A stretch of DNA of 64,000 nt, from positions 38,588,501 through 38,652,500 of the forward strand of contig CM075671.1 in NCBI GenBank assembly GCA_037962975.1. The letters are read 5' to 3'. This document shows, in pieces, positions 49,660-61,200 of the stretch. Source of the DNA: Clitoria ternatea. Its lineage: Eukaryota; Streptophyta; Magnoliopsida; Fabales; Fabaceae. The notes under the pieces are model-generated. The model saw only the letters and a list, made by a program, of their open reading frames with translations. It had not been told where the DNA came from and did not search any database. A program made the translations under genes and the position numbers. Every line of letters starts with the position of its first letter. Position 1 is the first letter of the stretch.

Positions 49660-50255
49660 AAGCTATGAACTCGGTTCATGAAATAACCAAGTATTTAGAT
49701 ACAAATAATTTGACCTAAGAACTCGGTTCCCCATAAACCGAGTTCATTGATCTCCTAAAAAAATCAAAAATATAAAACATCACCCTAAGAACTTGGTTCA
49801 CACGCAACCGAGTTCTTAGTTTTGTTTAAAAAATTAAAATAAAAAACCAATACCCTAAGAATTCAATTTAGTGAGAACCGAGTTCTTAGTTCTTTTTTAA
49901 AAAAATTTAAAATAAAAAACCAAAACCCTAAGAACTCAGTTCAACTAGAACCGGGTTCTTAGTTCTTTTCAAAAAATTTAAAATAAAAAACCTAAGACCT
50001 AAGAACTCAGTTGCGCGAGAACCAAGTTCCTAAGTCTGATTAATTTTTTTAAAATATAACTAACTAAAAACTCTGTTGCGCGAGAACCGTGTTCCTAGGT
50101 TTCTCTAAAAAAATTTTAAAAGAAAGTGTGACTCTTATGAACTCAATTCCACGTGGAACCAAGTTTCTATATTATTCTCATAATTTCAAAATTGCCACCA
50201 CGTTTTTGCAAACTCGTTTTCCACTAAAACCAAGTTTATACCTTGTGGTCGTAGC
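49660..50255. repeat. CACTA subterminal hairpin repeats, right side
   Basis: About seven units at roughly 70-bp spacing each hold AACTCGGTT, a short loop and AACCGAGTT, for example GAACTTGGTTCACACGCAAC then CGAGTTCTTAG near 49790. Units start near 49717, 49787, 49857, 49929, 49999, 50065 and 50137. Such subterminal repeats are where CACTA transposition proteins bind. Confidence 0.8.
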
Positions 50256-50415
50256 CTCTTTTTGCAGAGGTGCTTCTTTAGTCTATGACAACAACATTAG
50301 TCACTAAATGTCTCATAATGTTGTTATTTGATAGGGTAACAAAGAAATTAGAAAGTATGAACATTGTACTTGTTATGATTAAGAGTGAAATATGTTTATT
50401 TTGTGAGCACCTAAT

Positions 50416-51767
50416 GCTCTGATACCATTAAAAATGTGACACTTATTTAATAAAAATACAGGTAAATTTTTTTTACTTTAGTGAACTAAAACAACTACTA
50501 AACCTCTAATGAGGTTATCAGCTACCTATGTCCGCTATACACAAACATATAACATATGTATCAAAAGTACCAATCAAGGTAATACTGACAAAAGCTATAC
50601 ACATATAAATACAATCATATACGAATGGCCTCTATAACCATGGCACCTCTAACCAAGCAATCACCAAGCATTGCCTCAGTCAACATCCATTAACCACAAC
50701 TTAAGGGTGAGTATATATATAAAAAATGACAGGTACTGAACCGGATTCAACACAATTCATCAATCAAACATCCAGTTGCTCACTTAATCAACAATTTGTC
50801 ATGATCATTACCACACAGACTTTCATTTAATACAGTTACATTATCTCAAATGTAATTAACTACATCAATATACACCATAAGCTGTCCCACAACATTTAAA
50901 TCACAATATTTATATACAAGTGCATATGCATATGGATCTGACTTTATTGATGGAAATTACATGACAGTGTATAAATTATTATAATATATAATCATTTCCA
51001 TTTTTATAGTATCGAACTGCTCGCCCATATTATAACATCAGTCACTCTTAGTGACAACGACAACTCAACTACGTGTTACAGGCCAACCTTAAACCCAATC
51101 CAAGGCGGTTGTGGATCCTGAACAAAATCACACAGGGTCTTTGCCTATCGAAAGGTCGCCCTCCCATCTGGGTCGGCAACACAGGCGTTCTGGAGTCTTA
51201 TGTTAGTCTGAAATATACAATGTTACGCAACATAATATTAATTATCCACAGACTACCTGATTACCATCACCAGGGGCCACCACTTGGTTACCATTACCAA
51301 GGGTATTCATCTCAACATATCAACAGTCATAGCATGCAACAACCAATGACAACACAACATTTGCTAAGCTACCTAGCTTAATAATCATCATCAACATATA
51401 ACATCGGTTATCATTACAACCTAATGCAATATCATATCATCAATTCACTATCAACATACAAATATGAACGAAGACGAATTCATTTTAGAATCCATTAATC
51501 AACTCACATAACAAGGGGGTATAATGCAAACCAAACATCATTATCATTATAATTATCATCGAAACATCATAATTTATCAATCATAAACATGTATATATAC
51601 CCCAATCCATTCATAATCTATACATTTAAGATATAATGGTCCCCTACCTGGAAACAACAATTCTAAAGCTTGAAACGCTCCCCAAACACTCTGAGTCAAT
51701 TACCGATTTCTAGTCACCAAAGCCCAAAATTCTTAAATTAACAATAATGACTTTTAATAATCCATAC
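50416..51767 (-). mobile_element. Truncated LTR retrotransposon end: PBS plus partial LTR
   Basis: GCTCTGATACCA at 50416-50427 is the reverse complement of the tRNA-iMet primer-binding site. Seven bases on, an LTR starts TGTGACACTTATTT (50435). The block AACTTAAGGGTGAGTATA near 50699 places it in the same loose family as the solo LTRs and links that family to an iMet-primed retroelement. The LTR is cut at about 51767, where Sirevirus LTR sequence begins. Almost no internal region remains on the left. Confidence 0.7.
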
Positions 51768-52332
51768 TGCTTTGTTGTATTCCACTTGCTTAATTATCCA
51801 GTAGCTGTGTAATCGATTATGAATTATCTTGTAATCGATTATGGTAGTGTAATCGATTATCCTATTTCTTGTAATCGATTATGAAATGTACCTGATGCAT
51901 TTACTTCCTTTATGTAACACTGTAATCGATTGTCTATCTCATATAATCGATTGTGAAACAAACAGAAACTCTGTAGTCGATTATGTTGTGCCTTGTAATC
52001 GATTGTGCCAAATACCTGATACATTATCCTTTTATTGTAGTATCATAATTGATTAGCATGGTTGATGTAATCGATTAGGCTTCGTTCCAGAACCTATGTA
52101 ATCGATTGGGACAAGGGTTTAATCGATTATCCTTCATAAAAAAAACATGTCTGATGCATGATTTGAGTTGCAGTCTATTTGTTCTTCTGTATTTTCATTT
52201 TCAGAGGTTTATTCTCATAAACCTTGCACTTTGACACTTCATCTCCTTGTCATGATTCTTCAAGTGATTACTTTATCATTATCAAAACTTTGACATCCAA
52301 GCTATTTTTACCTGAGACAATTTTCAAACACA
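51768..52332 (-). repeat. 3' LTR of the Sirevirus, truncated
   Basis: It aligns with 63454 to the window end, with only scattered differences. On the minus strand the LTR starts TGTGTTTGAAAATTGTCTCA, directly after a polypurine tract. Roughly 1 kb matching 62458-63453 is missing at 51768, where another LTR fragment abuts. Confidence 0.88.
51810..52135. repeat. TAATCGATTA array in the 3' LTR
   Basis: Twelve TAATCGATTA-like palindromes (GTAATCGATTATG, ATAATCGATTGTG and variants) lie in about 330 bases. Confidence 0.92.
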
Positions 52333-52347
52333 TTCTCCCTCTTTTTG
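52333..52347 (-). promoter_or_regulatory. Polypurine tract of the Sirevirus
   Basis: Minus-strand CAAAAAGAGGGAGAA lies next to the LTR start, preceded by GTCATCAT as in other SIRE1-type elements. Two more purine tracts of the same kind, AAAAAAGGGGGAGAAAA (about 52395-52412) and CCAAAGGGGGAGACAAA (about 52602-52618), lie upstream. Repeated polypurine tracts are a known Sirevirus feature. Confidence 0.8.
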
Positions 52348-52759
52348 ATGATGACAAACAATTCATCTCATGAGGGTGTTACTTTAGATAAAATTTTCTC
52401 CCCCTTTTTTAAGGAGTTTATGCATAGCTTCAAGAATCATGAAAGTGATCTAATTTCAACAATTATTGTTCTAAGTGCCTCTAACCTCTTGTTATTTACT
52501 GAACACTTGTTATTAATACTTAGATCCTTTAACCTTTTGTTATTAATCACTTATTGTTTTGATTTTATAGGTGAACTCTTATTTTCTGGATGAACTCTTA
52601 TTTGTCTCCCCCTTTGGAATCATCAAAACAAGTAAAGTAAGTAATAGGCAAAGAGATATAATAACTAAAATAAAGATTTCATTCATTCATAATGCCAAGT
52701 ACAGAAGCAAAAAACATAAATGAAATTTCCTAAGATAAAAATAGAAAGAAATTTAATTA

Positions 52760-53853
52760 TCAGGATTGAAAAGTGCAGATCAGTGATTTTATTGGAGAGT
52801 TCCTCATATCGCTGTTCCATAAGCTCAAAATGCTGCTGCTCGGTGATTTGAAATTCTTGAAGTTAGTTTCAATCCTTTCAAAACGCCGATCAAGATAAGC
52901 ATATAGAGAAGTGAAAGGGTCAGCGGGAGCAGAAGATTCGCCTTGAGTTGCAAGAGGAGGAGAGGCAGGATCATCAGTAGGTGCTTCAAAGGGGATATTT
53001 GCATGTATGCCTTCCATCTTGGAGACCCAAGCCCCATTGACAAAGATTATTCCTATTTTGGTTAGATAATGGGTACCAATGCAAGCTTTGAGGGGTACCT
53101 TTTCCGGAAGTTCCCCTGTGAGGTCAACACCAAAAGCTTTGAAAATCTTTGTTAAGAGGATGGCATATGGTAGCTTGTATTGTTCCTTAGCCTTGAGCAT
53201 ATGCATTTTAAGGAGCTGAATCCAATTAATCTTTTTTTGATTTTGTATTGCCCACATCAAAATGACATCTTCCTCTTTCACCAGGGCATAGTTTCCACAG
53301 CGAGGAACCAAGAGTTTAACCAAAAAGAAGTGTAAGAGACGGTTGTTGAGAGTGAGATGGCCTACCAGTTTGTGATTGCTTCGGGGACGATCGACTTTCC
53401 ACAGAGATTGGCGAGCAGTAACGCTGTTGAATCCCCACTCATCTTCCAGATGTCCACCGATAAATTTAGTAGTTGTGAGAGGGAGAAGGCTGATCTCAGA
53501 GATTTGCTCGTCAGTGATCTTTAGAGTCACATTTTTGACTCTTGCCTCAAGGTTCCCATCCACCAATCTTAGATTGCAGAAGAAAACTCTAACCATCTCT
53601 GGATAGTAGAATTCTTCTTTGAGGGAGAGGAAGGGAATGAGGTTGTAGTGGTTGAGATGTTGAGTGAAGGCAAAGCTGGAGTGGTCAAAGAGTTCAGCAT
53701 TAATGTAATGAGGTGCTATAATATCCTTCTCAGAGAATTTCTTGATGAAGTTATGTAGATCTCTAGGATTTGAGAAGAACCTAGAGAAGTCAAGAGGTTA
53801 TGAGTTTGAGCAACAGAAGACCTAGTTCTCTTAACATTCCTGGAGGAAGACAT
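52760..53853 (-). pseudogene. Sirevirus envelope-like ORF (putative plant transposon protein)
   Basis: A 278-codon frame (53596 to 52760) reads MVRVFFCNLRLVDGNLEARV, includes a conserved middle part (WAIQNQKKINWIQLLKMHML; PYAILLTKIFKAFGVDL) and ends with a heptad-like helix (LDRRFERIETNFKNFKS). Upstream the same protein continues in another frame (LHNFIKKFSEKDIIAPHYIN), reached after a frameshift near 53795 from an ATG at 53853 (MSSSRNVKRTRSS). The type is the putative plant transposon protein domain seen in the third ORF of SIRE1-like elements. No signal peptide or clear membrane segment is seen here, so an envelope role is by analogy of position only. It lies between pol and the 3' LTR. Confidence 0.75.
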
Positions 53854-53916
53854 GATTAGGGGGAGAATTTGAAGGTTAAGAGGTTTGTGGTGTGAGGTGA
53901 GAAGGGTGAGGGAGGG

Positions 53917-53926
53917 GTTTATATAG
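53917..53926 (-). promoter_or_regulatory. TATA-like box before the envelope-like ORF
   Basis: On the minus strand CCTATATAAACCCCTCCCTC lies about 65-70 bases upstream of the ATG at 53853, with a CT/CA-rich leader between, as in a plant core promoter. It suggests the ORF could be transcribed apart from gag-pol. Confidence 0.5.
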
Positions 53927-55699
53927 GGTTTAGATAGGGTTTAGATGGGGGTTATGTGATTGATAGAGGGTTAGGATTGATTTGGGATGGGATTCACTCG
54001 GATTGAGCATTAAATTTGTGATCCTGATTGTAACATCCCAATTTTTATATAAATATTCAATCGAGGGGAAATAAATGAAAACTATTTATATATGGAAAGG
54101 TTAATGCCCCCAAAATATAGAAATAAGTTAATCTGAGCTTGACATGATTTTTCATAAATTACTAATCTTTATAAGCTAAAATTTATACCTGATTAAAATA
54201 TGAGTGTCAGACCAAGAATCTCAGATTGAGATGCCGTTGGTCAGGGCTGTAGGTAATATTATTGGGAATCCGAATATGTATTCAGATTTATTTTTAGATA
54301 AAGTATTGAACCCAAACAGAGATCTTATTTATGGTAAAATAGTAAATTTTATATGAAAGGGGAGGGAATTAAAAATGAAACTCCACTTCTTACTCTCCTT
54401 TCACATTGGATTTTCCCCTTCTTGGCAAACACTTCTCTTATTCATCTCTCCTTCATTTATTTTTCTTCCTCTCCTTAAAGACTTAAGCAATTGGTGAACC
54501 CATCTTCCCCTTTCAACCTTCATTTTCTTCATTGGGCAAGGAGGAGACTATGGAAGCTTGATCTCCTCCCTTTCTTCTTCCATTTTTGTCATCTTCTTTC
54601 TCTCCCTTGGCTCCCATTTTGGTTTCTTGGTTGAGGTAAGCTTTCCCTCATTTTAATGGTGTTTGAACCCTAGAATATGGATTATTAGGGCTTAGGAGAG
54701 TATTAATTATATATGGGTTGTTGGCAGAGACTTTAAATATGAAAACCCTAAGGTGAGGTGATATGAATGTGAGTTTTTATGAACCTTGGAGATGGTACGC
54801 GAAAATATGGATGGAAGATGATGAACCATATGCATTTATGATGTTTATTGGGTTTTTAATAAAACCCTAACCTATGATATTGGGGGAAATGTGTAATATG
54901 AATGGACAAGGCATTAAATGATAATGAGAATGTTATTTATGATAAGGTATTACCATAAATGATGATTTGTGATGGTGGTTGGAAGCCATAAATGAAAAAC
55001 CCACTTAAAAAGAGTTGAGTGTGAAATTGGTATATGTGGTAACTTAACTATTTAGGTTGTTGCCCTTGGTAATAATGAATTTTGATCAAAGGGAAGGAAT
55101 TCCCGAAGCCTAATTAGGCAAATAAATAAAACTTGTAAATAATTGCTACATGATGAGAATCATGTGTGTGTATATATATGTATTAAGAATGATACTTGGA
55201 TGAATGATTGATGTAGTCCTATAATTGATTGGTGTAGGACTTGATAACACTTGTGAGGCGGGAACATCAAACCCGAAAGTCTACTTCTCTTAAGGTAGGA
55301 GAGGGGTGTATTTTCTAAATGTATGATGCCTTGTCTGTTGATAATGTATGTATTGATGCCATGTTGTATGTTTTTCCTTGAATGGATGTAGTGCTTTATG
55401 TGTGTGATAGGAAATAGAGATTGAACCTTGTGATGGTTGATTGTAAAATGGTACCTTGAAAAGGTTATGAGTTGTATAATGTGTGATGACATGTTATTGT
55501 TTCCATGTGTGGCTTGATGAATCTTTGAAATCCTTGGCTAGGATAACTCTTGAATATTATGAATGGTATATATATTTGATTATGTGGGACTAACATTATG
55601 ATTGAGTATGAGTTGTACCCTAGATGAGAGGGTGAGATAATCCCTATGAGGTTAAGGCATGCATGAGCATTGTTGCATACATAGCATGGCATGCATATC

Positions 55700-56070
55700 A
55701 TGACATTTGAATATGGTTGTGATCACAAAGAAAAGTCTTGCGGGACTAGTATGATGATATTGAAAAGTGGTTGTGATCACTTGATATTTGGAATATAAAG
55801 GGCTTACGAGTTTCTGTGGTATTGAGCCGGTGGTTGCAATCACTTGGTATTTAAAATCAAAGGCCCTGTGAGACCATTGAGAATGAATGCCCGTGGTTGT
55901 GATCATGAGGTGGGAATACCCCTTGCGAGGCGGGAGACCATTATGAATTGTTGAACGTGGTTGCAATCACGAGAAAGCATTTTGCGAGGCTACTAGAGGG
56001 AGTACCCCTTGCGAGGCAGGAAACCAATGAGAATGAATGATTATGGTGGTTGCGATCACCTGGTGAAATG
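55700..56070 (+). repeat. GTGGTTGTGATCAC repeat cluster
   Basis: TGGTTGTGATCAC, TGGTTGCAATCACTTGG, TGGTTGTGATCATGAGG and GTGGTTGCGATCACC recur every 60-80 bases, each with GTGAT/ATCAC inverted arms, together with CTTGCGAGGCGGGA-type words. All are inside solo LTR member 5. Confidence 0.7.
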
Positions 56071-57049
56071 AAATCGGATCCGTGCATATGCATTCTTAAA
56101 CACCAGCATGTGCATTAGCCATAGAAGCATGGCATTGAGTGATACCCTATTGAGGAGGTTATGTGAGATGTATGTGGAACCCTCTTTGGACACTAAATAT
56201 ATTTGTGTTATTGGATTGGTTTAGCTTTTATGAAACTTTATGAAATAACAATGAGTATGATGGAATCATAAATGAATGATATGGTTAAATTGATATGTCC
56301 TTGATGAAGGATTTGTTATTCATGGATAAGTGGGTGAACATGTGTGATCAATGAATTGGGTGAATTGATTGATCTGAGTGTCATTCAAACTCCTTTTTAG
56401 GAAAAGATGTTAACTTGCATTCATATGTATATTATCACAAATTGTCATATTTTCATCATTGAGAAAGTATACTTACTCTCCATGTGGTCTATCGTTTTAG
56501 CTCTTGTGTTGTAGGCTCGACTATGGAGCTCATGTGTGGAGGAATTGTGTGAAGGAAGCCATTTGTGGTAAAGATGCCTTGGCCGGCAATGTTTTGATTT
56601 TATGGCTTATATGTACTCTTTTATAATGTATATACATGATGGATACTTGGTATAGCCATGAAATAATGTGGGTAACTTGTAAGGATAACAAATAGATGAA
56701 TGATGATTTTGGAGGTCATGTAGGAAAATGAGACCCTTGTGTGTATGGCTTATTTTCATTTATGACCTTGTCAATGTATGAATGATAAACTTGTTGTGGA
56801 TTACCTCTAACATTGATGAATGAATGGATATTTATCTAGATTTTGTGTTTTATAGAGCATACAAGATGATAAGCTTGATTTTGATATGATTAATGAATTG
56901 GAATGGAAATTACTGAGTATGAATGCTTGAGATAAGTTTTAAATGCTTAATATGAGGTATATGATCTGTGGAATTTGATTAATTTTGCTTAGTATGGGTT
57001 TTGGTATGTGGAGTTATGAAATTTTATCTGTTTCTAAGCATGTGCTGAT

Positions 57050-57500
57050 AATCTCGCTCAAGCGAGATGGATTCTCGCTCAAGCAATCTCGCTTAAGTGA
57101 GAATGGTTCTCGCTTAGGCGAGATGCCCCTGCACTTGGTATATGCATACTGGAAGATTCTCACTCGAGCGGGCTCGCCTTCGCTCAAGTGCGAGTTGGGT
57201 ACAATCGTCTCTGGGCGAGATTCGCTCAGGCGAACTGGTCTCTCGCCCAACCAAGATGAATAGGCATCAGGTATTCTGGATGGTCATTCGCTCAGGCGAG
57301 CTTCACCTCGCCCGTGCAAAATTAAAGCAGAATAGTTACTGGAGTGATCTCGCTCAAGTGAGTGGGGCTCGCTCAAGAGAGATGAGTACCTGATATGCAT
57401 GGCATTCCTCACTCAAGCGTGTTTCCTGGCTCACCCAAGCGTGACTATACGAACTCATTTAAGCGAGTGTGGTACTCGCTTGAGCGAGTGGCACCTGTTC
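57050..57500. repeat. CGCTCAAGCGAGA motif array
   Basis: TCTCGCTCAAGCGAGA, CTCGCTTAGGCGAG and CTCGCTTGAGCGAG variants lie every 20-40 bases over 450 bp. This matches the array at 11018-11585 in solo LTR member 1. Confidence 0.88.
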
Positions 57501-57849
57501 CCTTCAAATAATTTGGTTTTAATTATTTTAGTTTTTCTTTGCATCAAGGCTTCTTCTTGCAACATCTTAATAATACTTTTGGCATATTATGAATTATTAA
57601 ACCTCATGAAACCCATTCTTTTTAAAATCCAATCATACAACCTCAATATAATTGATTCTTCCACTGTTTTTAGTTAGAAACTTCTCATGAACCATTTTTA
57701 ATTCACCCTCTCATATCTCCATATATGATAGAGGTTTTTCATAGACCCAGGGGTGTTGATTTAGACTTCATCACATTTTATTGTATCGAATAACCATTTG
57801 TAAAACGTGAAAAATTTACCCCAATTTTTGGGGTGTTACACTGGTGACT

Positions 57850-58165
57850 CGGTAATCGATTACGAGGCGAGGTGTAATCGATTATGCCCTTGAAGAATTT
57901 GAAACGATAGGCTTCCTAATCGATTATTCCAAGCGTGTAATCGATTAGCTAAAGATTTGATTTTTAACAGAAGCTTTGTAATTGATTAAAGAAGGGTAAC
58001 AATCGATTACATGGAAGACAGAACATCCATAATCGATTAGATAAAGATATGCAATTGATTATGCACAACACAGAAGCCTCATAATCGATTATATAGAGAT
58101 GTGTAATTGATTAGGCATGACACAAAAAGCTCCTAATCGATTATATTGTGGACATAATCGATTAT
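57850..58165. repeat. TAATCGATTA array in the pol-env spacer
   Basis: Twelve TAATCGATTA-like palindromes lie in about 315 bases between the end of pol and the solo LTR. The words between the palindromes differ from those of the LTR arrays. Confidence 0.9.
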
Positions 58166-58271
58166 GGAGTGCCCAGAATTATAAAAACACATGTTTTCTG
58201 AATAATCAACAACTTAAATTCTTAGTCATTTAATCATGTATATTTCATCAATCAATATCAACCAAGATTTT

Positions 58272-61200
58272 CAAACACAATTAGAGATATCTAATATACC
58301 TTTTCTCCTTATATTAATGAATTGATCTTTTGCAAGTGGTTTAGTGAAAATATCATCTAGTTGCTTAGTGGTCTCAACATGTTCAAGCACATAATCACCC
58401 TTTATGATCTCTAATGAAATGGTGTCTTATCTTAATATGTTTGGTTCTTGAATGCATTACAGGATTCTTTGAAATGTTAATGGCACTTGTATTATCACAT
58501 TTAAGAGGAACTTGGTCTAGATTAACACTAAAATCTAAAAGTTGTTGTTTCATCCAAAGGATTTGGGCACAACAACTACCAGCTGCAATATACTCTGCCT
58601 CACCTGTGGATAATGCAACACTCGCTTGTTTCTTGCTATGCCAAGACACAAGAGAGCTACCAAGCAAGTGACAAGTTCCACTTATGCTTTTTCTATCAAG
58701 CTTACATCCTGCAAAATCATAGTCAGAATAACTAACAAGTGTGCATTCAACACCTTTAGGGTACCATAAACCAACATCTTGAGTTCCAACAAGATATTTC
58801 ATTATACATTTTACAGCAGTTAAGTGTGATTCTTTTGGGCATGCTTGATATCTTGCACACAAACACACAGCAAACATAATATCCGGTCTACTAGCAGTTA
58901 AGTAAAGTAAGGATCCAACCATACCTCGATATTTTGTGAGTTCTGCATCTTTACCTTTCTCATCCTTGTCCAAATAACATGAAGTGCTCATGGGTATGGC
59001 AATCTTGTTTGCTCTATCCATGTTGAACTTCTTGAGCAACTCTTTGCAGTATTTAGATTGACTAATGAAGGTTCCTTCTCTAGTTTGCTTGATTTACAAT
59101 TCGAGGAAGAATGTGAGTTCTCCCATCATGGACATCTCAAATTCATTCTGCATTATCTTAGCAAACTCTTTGTAAAGCAACTCATTAGTGGCACCAAAAA
59201 TGATATCATCCACATAAACGTGTACTAAAAGTATGTCATTCTTTTTGTGCTTAATAAACAATGTTGTGTCAACTTTTCCTTTTTCAAAATTGTTTTCTAA
59301 AAGAAATTTGCTCAACCTTTCATACCAAGCTCTCGGAGCTTGTTTCAAACCATACAATGTTTTTCTTAATTTAAAAACATAATTTGGAAATTGATAGTTT
59401 ACAAAGCTGGGAGGTTGATCAACATATACTTCTTCTTGAATATATCCATTCAAAAAGGCACTTTTGACATCCATTTGATACAATTTTAAATCTTTACAAC
59501 ATGCAAAGGCTAATAATAACCTAGTAGCTTCTAGCCTAGCTACAGGAGCATATGTCTCTTCATAGTCTATACCTTCTTCTTGATTATATCCCTTAGCTAC
59601 TAGCCTAGCCTTGTTTCTAGTGATTATCCCGTTTTCATCAAGCTTGTTCCTAAATACCCATTTGGTTCCTATTATTTGATGGTTATTGGGTTTTGACACA
59701 AGTTCCCAAACTTCATTTCTTTCAAATTGATTCAATTCCTCTTGCATGGCCAACATCCAATGTTCATCAATAATAGCTTCATCAATAGTTTTAGGCTTAA
59801 TTTTTGAAACAAAAGCTAAATGATTACAAGTGTTAATTGTGCGACGAGTACTTACACCCTTATTGATATCACCTATAATGTTGTCTATGAGATGGTGTTT
59901 TGATGTGATCCACTCCCTTTGAGAGTTTTGTTGTTGTTGTTCATCTTGAGAAGCTACTTCATTGTTTATTTCTACTTCTTCCTTGTTCTCTAGAGTCATT
60001 TCTTGGAGTGTACCTACAAGATCATCAACATCTTCCTTTCTCGGGGAGTTATGGCCATTTTCATCAAATTTCACATGAATGGACTCTTCAATGGTGTTTG
60101 TTTTGTTTGTTAAAGACTCGATAAGATTTACTAGTTGATGAATATCTAAGAAAGATTGCCTCATCAGATTTTGTATCAAACTTTCCTAGATTATCCTTAC
60201 CATTGTTAAGCACAAAGTACCTACATCCAAATACATTAAAATAAGATATATTTGGTTTTCTACCTTTGTAAAGTTGATACGGGGTTTCTTTAAAATTGGC
60301 TTAATTAAACATCAATTCATAACATGACAAGCGGTATTTACCACATCGGCCCAAAAATGTTTTGCAATATTATTTTCATTTAACATGGTTCTAGCAAGCT
60401 CCACCAAAGATCTATTTTTCCTTTCAACTACTCTATTTTATTGTGGAGTTCTAGGAGCTGAAAAATTGTGTTCAATACCATGTTTTTCACAAAACTTTTC
60501 TAATAATTGATTTTCAAATTCTCCCCCATGATCGGTTCTTATGGATGCAATCTTTGAATTTTGTTCATTTTGGATAACCTTGGCTAGTCTCTTGAATGCA
60601 TGAGATGCTTCATTTTTGTGAGTAAGAAACAAGATCCATGTATATCTAGAATAGTCATCTACAATCACTAGACCACAGTAATTGTCACCAAAGCTTTTGA
60701 CCTTAGAGGGTCCAAACAAATCCATGTGCAAAAGTTGTAAAGGCCTTTAAGTTGAAACAACATTTTTAGCTTGAAATGATGCCTTTACTTGTTTTCCCTT
60801 TTGACATGCATCATAAAATTTATTTTCAAATTTTAGCTTTGGCAAACCAATTACTAGTTCTTTTGAAACAAGTTTATTTAAATGGTCTATGTGAATATGT
60901 GCTATTCTTTTATGCCATAGCCATGATTCATTCTCTCTAGTCATGAAGCATTGCACATCATTTAAGGACAAACAATCAATATCAATCATGTAAACATTAT
61001 CTACTCTTTGACCAATAAATGTTACTTCTTTATTTTGCTTGTTTTCAATTATGCAACCATTTGATTCAAAAACCACTCTATATCCTTTGTCACATAATTG
61101 ACTTATACTAAGCAAATTATTTTTGAGTCCTTCTACATATAATACATCACTAATTGAGGTAGAAGAGTTTTTACCAAAATTTCCACTACCAAGGATTCTT

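Larger units (their letters stand above)
36890..50310 (-). mobile_element. CACTA (En/Spm-type) transposon, decayed, with two nested solo LTRs
   Basis: On the minus strand, in order, are a subterminal repeat block, a tnp2 transposase, a second transposase-associated ORF and a Ulp1-like protease region, then another subterminal block. The gene set and the AACTCGGTT/AACCGAGTT repeats at both sides fit a plant CACTA element. Exact CACTA termini and the 3-bp duplication were not found, so both outer limits are approximate. Two solo LTRs (39610-41134 and 42016-45571) interrupt it. Many stops and frameshifts show that it is inactive. Confidence 0.82.
54029..57840 (+). mobile_element. Solo LTR, 3.8 kb (family member 5)
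   Basis: It begins TGTAACATCCCAATTTTTAT and ends CAATTTTTGGGGTGTTACA. The flanks CTGAT and CTGGT match at 4 of 5 bases, a likely decayed duplication. The inner order resembles member 1, including GCCTTGGCCGGCAATG near 56577 and a CGCTCAAGCGA array near the 3' end. No coding region was found. It sits in the spacer between pol and the envelope-like ORF of the Sirevirus. Confidence 0.82.

Noticed and set aside
51810..52135. Possible CRISPR-like array of regularly spaced palindromes
   Set aside because: Spacing is irregular, the repeats are only 10-12 bases, the context is a plant LTR, and no cas-type genes are present.
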